Shown here: in pieces, positions 6,341 to 13,980 of the stretch
Layout: the number at the start of each line of letters is the position of its first letter
Position numbering within the stretch: the first letter of the stretch is position 1
Assembly: GCA_026713285.1 (NCBI GenBank)
Contig: JAPOOT010000254.1
Coordinates: 1 to 13,984, forward strand
Source of the DNA: Gemmatimonadota bacterium
GTDB lineage: Bacteria > JAAXHH01
DNA: 13,984 nt
Direction: 5' to 3'
Made by a program: the position numbers and the translations under genes
Notes under the pieces: model-generated
Databases searched by the model: none
Told to the model about the DNA's origin: nothing
The model's input: the letters and a program-made list of their open reading frames with translations, nothing else

Positions 6341-8047
6341 ATGCGAAGATGGTTACACGCCTTTGCCTGCGCCGCCGTTTTCGCAGCGGGCTGCGGTTCA
6401 TCGGTCGACGGTCCCGGGGCCGGAACCCAGCCCTCGCGGGTCAACTCGCTGGGCCGGGAACTCCCGGCCGACGCCGCCCCGGCGAGTGAGCAGTTCGTCC
6501 GGCTGAGCATGCTCGAACCGTCCACCTTGGACGTGGGCATATCCCTCTTCGACGCCCAGTTCAACGCCTTTCTCTTCGAATCCCTGCTGGTCTTCGACGA
6601 AGACATGGAGATCAGGGGCGCGGCGGCCGAATCCTGGTCCGTGGCGGACGACCACGTGACCTGGACTTTCAAGATCCGCTCGGGCGCCAAATGGAGCGAC
6701 GGCCGGCCGGTAACCGCCCACGATTTCGAATGGTCCTTCCGCCGGCTGCTCGATCCCGCGCACGCCAACGTATTCGCCTACTTCTACTACCCGATCAAGG
6801 GTGCCAGGGCCTTTAATTCGGGGCGGACGAGCGATGCGTCGACGGTCGGCGTCCGGGCGGTGGACGACCGGACGCTGGTGATCGAAACCGAAGAACCCTG
6901 CTCCCATTTCCCCTACATACTGACCTTCTTCACTTCCGTGCCGGCCCCACGGTGGCAGGTGGAGAAATACGGGATAGGGTGGACCGAGCCGGAGTACTGC
7001 GTGTCCAATTCCACCTGGCGCCTCGCGTCAAGGGACAAGAGCGTCGGCATGACCTACGTGCTGAATCCCCACTATAACGGACCGTGGAAGGGATACCTCG
7101 AACGCATCGAGTTCACCTTTATCCTGCCGGGCTGGCGCGGGCTTCCGGCCTATGAAAACGGCGAATTCGACCGGATCGGCGTCATGGGCCCCGACTATCA
7201 CCACGCGCGCATGGATCCCGTCCTGAGCCGAGAACTGATCACCTATCCCAACTTCGGAACTTACTACACGATCTTCAAAACCGGCGAGCCGCCCTTCGAC
7301 AACATCCGGCTGCGCCAGGCCCTGGCCCACGCCATCGACCGCGATGCCATCTGCAACGTAGTGCTTGGCGGCGGCGCAACGCCCGCCTACGGCATGCTGC
7401 CGAAGGGATTCCCCGGTTACCAGTCAGACCGAATCCACAAATACCAGGCGTTCGATCCCGAGTTGGCCCGGAAACGACTGGCTGAAGCAGGTTATCCCGG
7501 CGGCAAGGGACTGCCCCCGCTCGAGCTCTGGGTGCGGGGCCAGCCGCCCACCCCCGACGAATGGAACGTGGTGGTCGCCATGCAGCAGATGTTCGAGGAT
7601 CATCTGGATATCGAGGTGAACCTGCGCCAGCAGTCCACCAACGCCTTCAACGCCTACATGCGCGACCACGAGATCCCGTGGGGGTTCCTCTGGTTCAACA
7701 TGGATTACCCGGACCCAAGCGACATGATCGCCGTGCCCTGGCGTTCTCAACCCGCGGGATCGGGCCGGCAGGACTGGAAGCACGACGAATTCGACCGCCT
7801 GGTGGATGCGGCCGCGCGGGAATTCGACAACGAGAAACGGGTGGCCATGTATCAGGACGCCGAGGTGATCCTGGCGGAGGAGGCCGCGGGCGTGTTCCTG
7901 CACAACATGGTCAACGCGACGCTGAGCAAGCCGTGGGTCATGGGTATCGGGGAGAACAGGTATGGCGACCGGCGGTGGAGTGGATTCGCGCCGGCCTACG
8001 CCACCCTGTACATCGGGGAGCTGGAAGAAGGATCGGGGCGGAGATAG
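6341..8047 (+). CDS. Lipoprotein ABC-transporter solute-binding protein, peptide/nickel (OppA/DppA) family
   Basis: 568-residue extracytoplasmic binding protein that captures oligopeptides or other solutes for an ABC importer. From the ATG at 6341 it has a lipoprotein signal peptide, MRRWLHAFACAAVFAAGC, with lipobox AAGC and lipidated Cys18. The family-5 signature region follows around 96-136 (AAESWSVADDHVTWTFKIRS then GAKWSDGRPVTAHDFEWSF). Later family features are LRQALAHAIDRDAI and a C-terminal DFDRL-like region. An in-frame ATG at 6290 would add 17 polar residues. I prefer 6341 because it puts the signal peptide at the N-terminus and has AGAGGG 4 nt upstream. It begins about 55 nt after the TIM-barrel gene and is probably in the same operon. 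No permease or ATPase gene follows; the next gene is convergent. The ligand is unknown, and family-5 proteins can bind sugars as well as peptides. Confidence 0.91.
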   Translation: MRRWLHAFACAAVFAAGCGSSVDGPGAGTQPSRVNSLGRELPADAAPASEQFVRLSMLEPSTLDVGISLFDAQFNAFLFESLLVFDEDMEIRGAAAESWSVADDHVTWTFKIRSGAKWSDGRPVTAHDFEWSFRRLLDPAHANVFAYFYYPIKGARAFNSGRTSDASTVGVRAVDDRTLVIETEEPCSHFPYILTFFTSVPAPRWQVEKYGIGWTEPEYCVSNSTWRLASRDKSVGMTYVLNPHYNGPWKGYLERIEFTFILPGWRGLPAYENGEFDRIGVMGPDYHHARMDPVLSRELITYPNFGTYYTIFKTGEPPFDNIRLRQALAHAIDRDAICNVVLGGGATPAYGMLPKGFPGYQSDRIHKYQAFDPELARKRLAEAGYPGGKGLPPLELWVRGQPPTPDEWNVVVAMQQMFEDHLDIEVNLRQQSTNAFNAYMRDHEIPWGFLWFNMDYPDPSDMIAVPWRSQPAGSGRQDWKHDEFDRLVDAAAREFDNEKRVAMYQDAEVILAEEAAGVFLHNMVNATLSKPWVMGIGENRYGDRRWSGFAPAYATLYIGELEEGSGRR

Positions 8048-8129
8048 GGATCAGGAGAAGGAATCAGGAGCAGCAATCAGTCAGGAGCAGGAATCACGAG
8101 AAGGGCTCGGGAGCGGGGCTCACGTGCAG
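8047..8129. repeat. Degenerate tandem repeat of about 13 nt in convergent gap
   Basis: The gap between the convergent solute-binding and PhyH genes is mostly an imperfect tandem array with consensus near GAATCAGGAGCAG. Units read at 8047-8060, 8061-8073, 8074-8090 (with an extra TCAG), 8091-8103, 8104-8115 and 8116-8129. The last two are heavily diverged. The top strand is strongly purine-rich. There is no hairpin with a T-run, so this does not look like an ordinary bidirectional intrinsic terminator. Confidence 0.6.
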
Positions 8130-8132
8130 GGG

Positions 8133-9014
8133 TCAGGGAAATGGATCCAGGTCGAAACCGGATTCGGGCCGGATCCGTTCCGCGCCTTCCGGCCAGTCCA
8201 CGGGCCATTCCCAGCCCGGGATTTCCAGGCTTTCCGCCCGAACCCGGTGCGCGGCGGCCCTACGATGCACGCCCGGCGGCGCCTTGCTGACTGCTGAGCT
8301 GTGGAGCATGGTGGGATAGTAAAACGTAACGCTTCCCTCGCCCGCAATGCTGTCGACGGCCTCGTGCTCGTGCGCGGCGACGTAGTCCGCCAGGCCGCCC
8401 GATCGGCTTGCCAGTTCGAGGGGCCCTTCGAGATAGGAGCCGGGCAGGACCTTCATGGCGCCGTTCTCGATAGTCTGCGGGTCCACGTTGATGCGGACGA
8501 TGATGGTCTTCCGGAAGTAGTCTTCCTGCCAATCGATATGGTCCGGGCGTACGTGCACGTGGCCGAACTGGGTCCAGTAGCCGCCGAGGTCGACTTCCCG
8601 TCCCTTCGGCGGATCGACGATGAAGAAGGTGTCCTGGTGCCAGCCGATCTCCGCGTCCCCGCCGGCCACCTTGTCGAACATCGTGCCGATGCTCGCGTGC
8701 CGGACCGGTTCCCCCAGCGCGCGTTCCAGCACGCTAACGATGGCGGGATGCCGGGAAAACCGGAGCCCGCCTTCGCACACGGCATAGAGTTCCCACAGCA
8801 GCCAGACCGTGTCCTTCGATTTCCCGAGAAGCTTGTCTGTCGGCCGGCCCTTGTATTCATCGACGCGGCTTGCTTCCGCGATCGTCCGATCCAGGAGCCT
8901 CCGGAACGTACGCATCTCTACCGCCGAGAATACGCCTTCGACGGTGACGATGCCTTGCGTCTTCAGTTCCTCTGTCGCTTCCTGCAAATCGAGGGCTGTT
9001 TTCACGTGGTTCAT
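8133..9014 (-). CDS. Phytanoyl-CoA dioxygenase (PhyH)-family protein
   Basis: 293-residue non-haem Fe(II)/2-oxoglutarate-dependent oxygenase, probably cytoplasmic, hydroxylating an unidentified small molecule. The iron-binding facial triad is visible as GWHQDTFF (His126, Asp128) and the distal MLHSSAVSK (His238). Arg251 or Arg252, after the distal His, is placed to bind 2-oxoglutarate. ENGAMKVLPGSY (183-194) is the family's typical strand before the second half of the barrel. The start at 9014 is supported by GGGAG 7 nt upstream (9022-9026). It is the last gene of a minus-strand run, 28 nt after the Ig-like lipoprotein. The family includes phytanoyl-CoA, ectoine and many natural-product hydroxylases, so the substrate is open. 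Confidence 0.9.
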   Translation of the reverse strand: MNHVKTALDLQEATEELKTQGIVTVEGVFSAVEMRTFRRLLDRTIAEASRVDEYKGRPTDKLLGKSKDTVWLLWELYAVCEGGLRFSRHPAIVSVLERALGEPVRHASIGTMFDKVAGGDAEIGWHQDTFFIVDPPKGREVDLGGYWTQFGHVHVRPDHIDWQEDYFRKTIIVRINVDPQTIENGAMKVLPGSYLEGPLELASRSGGLADYVAAHEHEAVDSIAGEGSVTFYYPTMLHSSAVSKAPPGVHRRAAAHRVRAESLEIPGWEWPVDWPEGAERIRPESGFDLDPFP

Positions 9015-9042
9015 GGCCTTACTCCCACTGAGCGACGGGGCG

Positions 9043-10764
9043 CTAACGGTTCAACCTGAGCGTTATTTCCTCCGTCTCCCATCCGGAGCGAATCTCCAGG
9101 GTATCCGGATGGACCATGGACCGCTCGGCGGGGACGAAGGGCAGGGCGGTGCCGTAATCATATCTTCCATTTCCATTCGCGTCGCGGTATGCTTGCAGGA
9201 TATACCGGCCCGGCATGACATTGTCAAACCTGAAATCACCCGGTCCGGCCAGATCGATTTCCGATGAGGCGTCCGATTGGCGTAGCCGGTAAAGTGAGAT
9301 CCACACGGGCCCCGTTCCCTCCGGGTCTTCGTCCTCGAACATTCCCGACAGCGAACCGTATTCCGCGGGGTCGACGGTAGAGAAGAAGTATGCGAGCGTA
9401 TCGGGACGGTCGCCCGTGGCCTGTAGCGGTTGGCCGTATCCATTCTCGACCAGGACGGCCAGTACGAGGATCTCGTATTCCGCGCTTGGTTGCAGCAGGG
9501 AGTCGGGCCGCATCGCGGCGATCGTGGAGGAGATCCATCGAAGATCCCCTCCGACCTCCAGGCCAGAGGAGTCCCGCAGGACCACGGCTTGCTCCTCCAG
9601 GGAGACCGGTTCGCTGAAGGAGAACCGGAGCTCGACAGACTGCGCGACATCCCGCGATCGGTCGTCCGGATGAACTTCCAGAAGCCTCGGCGATGGCGGG
9701 TTCTCAACGGACGACCCGGTGAACTCCGCCGTATTCTCCGTTGAGTCGATCGGTTCCGCCCAGTTGTCTTCCAGTCCGCTCACGGTCAGCAGGTAAACCC
9801 GGTCTCGGACCTGGGGGGCCGTGGTCAGTACGATGGTCGACGAATCCGCCGGATCCCGGTACGCGGACAGGACCTCGAGGCGCTCTCCTTCCTCCACGCC
9901 GGTGATCGCATAGGCGTCGAGATCCCGGACCCGGTCGCCCCGTGGCGCCTCGCTCAGGTACACACTCAGTTCGCGCATGTGGGGGGGCCGGGCGGAGATC
10001 ACGTGCATGGAGGCGGTGTCGTTCACGGCCAGGCGGAACCACAAGGGACCGTCCGACATTTCCTCTTCCGACAGGTTGACGTCCCGGGTGGGCACGCCGA
10101 CGGGGTCCGAATCCGCGTCGTAGAGACGGTCTCTGCCCTGGTCCAGGAAGGTGAAAAACCGGTAGCGGTCCGCCGTAAGATTGGTAAACTTGAAAGTGCC
10201 ATCCCTGCCGGCCTGGGTCAGGTAGTCCGGGGTCGTGCCGGTCGGGTTCGGATCCGGCTTACCGGCAAGGCTGTAGGCCCAGACGTACGCGTTCCTTGCG
10301 GGTAGGCCCTCATGGACCGCCAGGCCGCCCACCTCCCCCTTTTCGATGTTCGGACCGGTCGACAGCGCATAAACAAAGGTGGAGTCCATGCGGTTGCTCC
10401 GCATGTCCCTTATGCCTGTACCCACCGTGATGATATAGGTTCTTTCCTCAAGCAGGGGCTCCTCGAACCGGACCGTGATCCGGTCACCCTGCCAGTTCGA
10501 TTCTGCTTCGAATTCCACGATAGGCGCGATGAAGAGATTGCCCTCGATGGAGCGGGGCTCGATGCGTTCGTTGAAGGTCACCGACGGGGAAACGTCCAGC
10601 GGCACGTGGGTCGAACCCGACGGCGGATCGGTTTCCACCACGTAGGGCGGAAAACGGTCGCGCGGACCGCCGGGCGGCAGGCCTTCGCGAGCGCAGGCCA
10701 TGCCGGCCAGAACGGCCAGGCCGGCCGAAAGCAACAGAGCGATAATGACCGGCGTCCCGTTCAT
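9043..10764 (-). CDS. Ig-like (SbsA/Big_5-type) domain lipoprotein
   Basis: 573-residue predicted exported lipoprotein of unknown function. An N-terminal hydrophobic segment (about 5-22) ends at a loose lipobox GMAC with Cys24. It is followed by PGGPRDRFPP (31-40), a motif I associate with a class of FCB-group surface lipoproteins. Two Ig-like repeats follow: 41-138 (opening ETDPPSGSTHVPLDVSPSV) and about 356-465 (opening LEVHPDDRSRDVAQSVEL). The opening motifs are alike, suggesting internal duplication. Carboxypeptidase-regulatory-like beta sandwiches appear near 146-230 (TFKFTNLTADRYRFFTFLD) and 470-572 (FRFDNVMPGRYILQAYRD). The second ends in DANGNGRYDYG (528-538), a Ca-binding-like Asp/Asn loop. 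No catalytic motif is visible. A structural, adhesive or envelope role is inference. It starts 3 nt after the xerC stop without a clear Shine-Dalgarno, suggesting translational coupling. Confidence 0.82.
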   Translation of the reverse strand: MNGTPVIIALLLSAGLAVLAGMACAREGLPPGGPRDRFPPYVVETDPPSGSTHVPLDVSPSVTFNERIEPRSIEGNLFIAPIVEFEAESNWQGDRITVRFEEPLLEERTYIITVGTGIRDMRSNRMDSTFVYALSTGPNIEKGEVGGLAVHEGLPARNAYVWAYSLAGKPDPNPTGTTPDYLTQAGRDGTFKFTNLTADRYRFFTFLDQGRDRLYDADSDPVGVPTRDVNLSEEEMSDGPLWFRLAVNDTASMHVISARPPHMRELSVYLSEAPRGDRVRDLDAYAITGVEEGERLEVLSAYRDPADSSTIVLTTAPQVRDRVYLLTVSGLEDNWAEPIDSTENTAEFTGSSVENPPSPRLLEVHPDDRSRDVAQSVELRFSFSEPVSLEEQAVVLRDSSGLEVGGDLRWISSTIAAMRPDSLLQPSAEYEILVLAVLVENGYGQPLQATGDRPDTLAYFFSTVDPAEYGSLSGMFEDEDPEGTGPVWISLYRLRQSDASSEIDLAGPGDFRFDNVMPGRYILQAYRDANGNGRYDYGTALPFVPAERSMVHPDTLEIRSGWETEEITLRLNR

Positions 10765-10767
10765 AGA

Positions 10768-11661
10768 TCAGGCGCGAGGATGCGCTTCTTCGTACATTTT
10801 TTTGAGTCGGTCGAGGGCGACGTGAGTATAGACCTGCGTGGTCGAAAGCCGTTCGTGACCGAGCAGTTCCTTGACGGCCAGCAGATCCGCTCCGGCGTCA
10901 AGCAGGTGCGTGGCGGTCGTATGTCGGAGCATGTGGGGCGTCAATCCCTGCTGGCTTATCCTGAGACCGTATCTCGCCAGGATATACTGGACCCCGCGGC
11001 CCGTCAGTCTGCGGCCGTGTTGATTCAGCAGCAGCGCGGCCGTTTCTTCCCGCTTCGCCTTGATCAGCAGGGGCCGGGCGTCCAAATAGGATTCCAGCGC
11101 GGCCAGGGCCTGCCCCCCCAGTGGCACGATGCGTTCCTTGTCTCCCTTCCCGATCACGCGGATCCGTTCTTCCGTCAGTTCGATCGCGCCGATATCGAGT
11201 CCTACGAGTTCCGATAGACGCATGCCCGCTCCGTAGAGGAGTTCCAGGATGACCGCGTCCCGCAGACCGAGTACCTGGCCGCGGTCGGGCTGGCCGAGCA
11301 GTGCTTCCACCTGGCTTCTATCCAGGAACCGGGGCAGGTGACGGTCCCATTTCGGCGTGGTCAGATAGACGCACGGATTCGAGGAAACGGCTCCTTCCCT
11401 GCAGAGGAAGTGGAAGAAGGACCGCACGGCCGCGAATCGACGCGCGATGGTCCGTCTGCTGAAACCTTCCCGGTGCAAATGGCGGAGGAACGCCCGCACC
11501 ACGGACTTGTCGATTGAATCCGGAACCGGCGGTTCGGCGCCGTGCTCGGAGAGGAAAGACTGGAATTGGGCCAGGTCGCCGGCATAGGCCGACAGGGTAT
11601 GCCGGGAGTAATTCCGCTCGATCTCGAGATGGGCGAGGAATTCGCTAACCAGTTTCTCCAT
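10768..11661 (-). CDS. xerC: Tyrosine recombinase XerC/XerD
   Basis: 297-residue site-specific recombinase that resolves chromosome dimers at dif before cell division. The N-terminal SAM-like DNA-binding domain spans about 1-90 (ERNYSRHTLSAYAGDL). The catalytic domain has the full active site: Arg148 (GAGMRLSELVGLD), Lys172 (GKGDKERIVPL), His243 and Arg246 (PHMLRHTTATHLL), His269 (LLGHERLSTTQVYTH) and nucleophile Tyr278. Length is normal for the family. XerC versus XerD cannot be settled from sequence alone; adjacency to topA, common for xerC in other bacteria, favours XerC. The start is 6 nt after the topA stop. An AGGAGG Shine-Dalgarno lies inside the topA 3' end (11673-11678), so the two are cotranscribed. 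Confidence 0.94.
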   Translation of the reverse strand: MEKLVSEFLAHLEIERNYSRHTLSAYAGDLAQFQSFLSEHGAEPPVPDSIDKSVVRAFLRHLHREGFSRRTIARRFAAVRSFFHFLCREGAVSSNPCVYLTTPKWDRHLPRFLDRSQVEALLGQPDRGQVLGLRDAVILELLYGAGMRLSELVGLDIGAIELTEERIRVIGKGDKERIVPLGGQALAALESYLDARPLLIKAKREETAALLLNQHGRRLTGRGVQYILARYGLRISQQGLTPHMLRHTTATHLLDAGADLLAVKELLGHERLSTTQVYTHVALDRLKKMYEEAHPRA

Positions 11662-11667
11662 GATCGG

Positions 11668-13980
11668 TCAAGCCTCCTGGAGCGTCTGTCCCGCCTGGTC
11701 CGCTTCGTCTGCCTGGTCGGCTTCGTTCGCCTGGTTGGAACCGGAGGGCGGCTGCTCGGTGGGCCGGACCCGATGCTTGCACGACGGGCACTGCAGCGCC
11801 GAGCGTCCGGACCTTTCCTGTTTCTCGACCATGAGGGGATAGTCGCATCGTGGACAACGGCGATCGACCGGGGTGTCCCACACCACGAAACGGCACGAGG
11901 GGTATTTGCTGCAACCGTAGAAATTCCGGCCTTTCTGCGAACGGCGGGCCGTAAGGAATCCGTCGCAGCCTTCTTCCGGACAGTCGACTCCGATGTTGAC
12001 CGGCCGCGTCTCCCGGCAGCGAGGATATCCGCTGCACGCAAGGAACGGACCGTACCGCCCCGTCTTCACGACCATTTTCTCGCCGCATTTCCCGCATTCT
12101 TCGTCGGAGTTCATGCCGGCGTTCTCATCTTCGTTCACCGGCCGGGTATTCCTGCACGCGGGAAATCCCCCGCATGCCTTGAACCGGCCGTTTCTGCCCC
12201 ACCTGATTAACATGGGTTTGCCGCATTTCTCGCAGGTCTCGTCCGTTTCCTCCGTCAACGTGCTCTTCAGCTCCGATCGCTGGGCGTTCACGGACTGCAG
12301 CCGCTCATTGAAGGGCTGGTAGAAATCCACCAGTGTGCCGGTCCATTCCAGTTCACCCGTTTCGATGCGGTCCAGCGCGTCCTCCATCCTGGCAGTAAAC
12401 GCCACGTTGAACAGGTCCGGGAAGGCCAGGACCAGGATTCTGTTCACGGCCATGCCCAGGTCCGAAGGCGTGAACCGGCCCTGCTTCATGGCCGCGTACT
12501 TGCGCATGCGCAGCGTGCTGATGATCTGGGCGTACGTGCTGGGCCGGCCGATCTGTCTGACCTCGAGTTCCTTGACGAGACTCGCCTCAGTGTACCTGGG
12601 CGGAGGCTGGGTAAAATGTTGCCTGGGCTCAAGTCTCTCCAGCGCGAGTTTTTCGTCCTTACTCAATACGGGCAGGGACTTTTCGTCATCTTTCTTTTCA
12701 TCGTCTTCGTCGACCGGTTCTTCATAGGCCTTCAGGAATCCCGCGAAGGTCGGCACGGTACCCGTGGCGCGAAACTGGTACTTACCGGACCGAACGTCCA
12801 CGGTAGTCACGTCAAAACGAGCCGGACGCATCTGGGAGGCCACGAAGCGCAGCCAGATCAATTCGTACAGCTTGTACTGGTCCGTCGTCAGGAAGGATTT
12901 CAACTTCTCCGGACTGCGGTCCACCGCCGTGGGCCGGATCGCTTCGTGGGCGTCCTGGACCCCCGGTTTGGTCTTGAATTTCCTGGGCTTGGCCGGTACG
13001 TACTCGGCGCCGTAGACCCGGGCGATCAGGTCCCGGACGGCCTCGACCGCTTCATCCACGATACGGGTAGAGTCCGTCCTCATGTAGGTAATCAGCCCGA
13101 TAGTTCCCTCGTCGCCCAGATCGATGCCTTCGTAAAGTTGCTGGGCGATCATCATGGTCTTCTGGGTGGTGAACCGAAGGCGCCTGGACGCGTCCTGCTG
13201 CAGGGTGCTGGTGATGAAGGGCGGATATGGGTTGCGCTGCGTGTGCTTCCTGGCGATGTCCTCGATCCCGAAGGTATTCCCGCGCAAGTCCTCGATCAGG
13301 TCCCGGGCCGACTTCTCGTCGGGTATGTGGAACTTCTCTCCGTCCACGCGGATCAATTTCACCGGGAATTCATCGTCCCGCTCCGTCCGGAGGTGGGCCG
13401 TTATGGACCAGTACTCTTCGACCTTGAACTTCTCGATCTCCGTTTCCCGTTCACATATCAGCCGCAACGCCACCGACTGGACCCGGCCCGCGCTCAGTCC
13501 TCCGGTGATCGTCTTCCAGAGAAAGGGGCTGACCTGGTATCCGACGAGACGATCCATTACGCGACGCGCCTGCTGGGCATTGACTTTCTGCATGTCGATG
13601 GGCACGGGTTTGTCGATCGCCGTCCGCACCGCCTGGGGGGTTATTTCGTGGAAGAGCACCCTCCCCACCTCTTTCTTGCCGTTGCTCAGCTGGCTGGCCA
13701 CGTGCCAGGCTATGGCTTCGCCTTCCCGGTCGGGGTCCGTCGCGAGGAAGATCTGGTCGGCCGACCGCGCCGCGCTGCGCAGGTCTTTCACGACCTTTTC
13801 CTTCCCTGGAATCGTGACATACTCGGGCTGGAAGTCGTTTTTTACGTCTACGCCCAGGCTCTTGGGCGGCAGGTCACGGACATGGCCCACGGACGCCATG
13901 ATCTGGAAATCCTTGCCCAGGTACTTCTTGATCGTACGGGCCTTGGCCGGAGATTCCACGATGACAAGGGATTTGGGCAT
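11668..13980 (-). CDS. topA: DNA topoisomerase I (type IA)
   Basis: 770-residue omega protein that relaxes negative supercoils by passing one strand through a transient single-strand break. The Toprim domain is at the N-terminus (VIVESPAKA with Glu9; TDPDREGE with Asp82 and Asp84). The active-site region is GLITYMRTDSTRI, with nucleophile Tyr299 and Arg301. IGRPSTYA (477-484) is another conserved type IA motif. Four C-terminal zinc ribbons follow: Cys583/586/603/609, Cys629/632/649/655, Cys667/672/690/696 and Cys709/712/731/734. An acidic insert (422-434) and a C-terminal tail with a hexapeptide repeat (749-763) look lineage-specific. The ATG lies 4 nt from the window edge, so the promoter is not visible. 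It heads a run with xerC, the Ig-like lipoprotein and the PhyH gene. Confidence 0.98.
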   Translation of the reverse strand: MPKSLVIVESPAKARTIKKYLGKDFQIMASVGHVRDLPPKSLGVDVKNDFQPEYVTIPGKEKVVKDLRSAARSADQIFLATDPDREGEAIAWHVASQLSNGKKEVGRVLFHEITPQAVRTAIDKPVPIDMQKVNAQQARRVMDRLVGYQVSPFLWKTITGGLSAGRVQSVALRLICERETEIEKFKVEEYWSITAHLRTERDDEFPVKLIRVDGEKFHIPDEKSARDLIEDLRGNTFGIEDIARKHTQRNPYPPFITSTLQQDASRRLRFTTQKTMMIAQQLYEGIDLGDEGTIGLITYMRTDSTRIVDEAVEAVRDLIARVYGAEYVPAKPRKFKTKPGVQDAHEAIRPTAVDRSPEKLKSFLTTDQYKLYELIWLRFVASQMRPARFDVTTVDVRSGKYQFRATGTVPTFAGFLKAYEEPVDEDDEKKDDEKSLPVLSKDEKLALERLEPRQHFTQPPPRYTEASLVKELEVRQIGRPSTYAQIISTLRMRKYAAMKQGRFTPSDLGMAVNRILVLAFPDLFNVAFTARMEDALDRIETGELEWTGTLVDFYQPFNERLQSVNAQRSELKSTLTEETDETCEKCGKPMLIRWGRNGRFKACGGFPACRNTRPVNEDENAGMNSDEECGKCGEKMVVKTGRYGPFLACSGYPRCRETRPVNIGVDCPEEGCDGFLTARRSQKGRNFYGCSKYPSCRFVVWDTPVDRRCPRCDYPLMVEKQERSGRSALQCPSCKHRVRPTEQPPSGSNQANEADQADEADQAGQTLQEA
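11673..11678 (-). promoter_or_regulatory. Ribosome-binding site of xerC inside topA
   Basis: On the minus strand this reads AGGAGG, a perfect Shine-Dalgarno core, 11 nt before the xerC ATG. It overlaps the last codons of topA, fixing the xerC start and implying coupled expression. Confidence 0.75.
11693..11746. repeat. 18-nt in-frame repeat in the topA 3' end
   Basis: Two 18-nt units beginning GCCTGGTC (11693-11710, 11711-11728) and a partial third (from 11729) encode the reiterated hexapeptide (N/D)QA(N/D)EA near the TopA C-terminus. The unit length is a multiple of three, so gain or loss of copies would keep the frame. Confidence 0.65.

Noticed and set aside
10312..11217. 301-codon plus-strand frame opposite xerC and the Ig-like lipoprotein
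   Set aside because: It is antisense to conserved XerC catalytic motifs and has no recognisable domain or ribosome-binding site.
10768..11661. Tyrosine recombinase as the integrase of a mobile element
   Set aside because: Length, full XerC-like motif set and tight coupling to topA fit a housekeeping Xer recombinase. No attachment-site repeats or phage genes are nearby.
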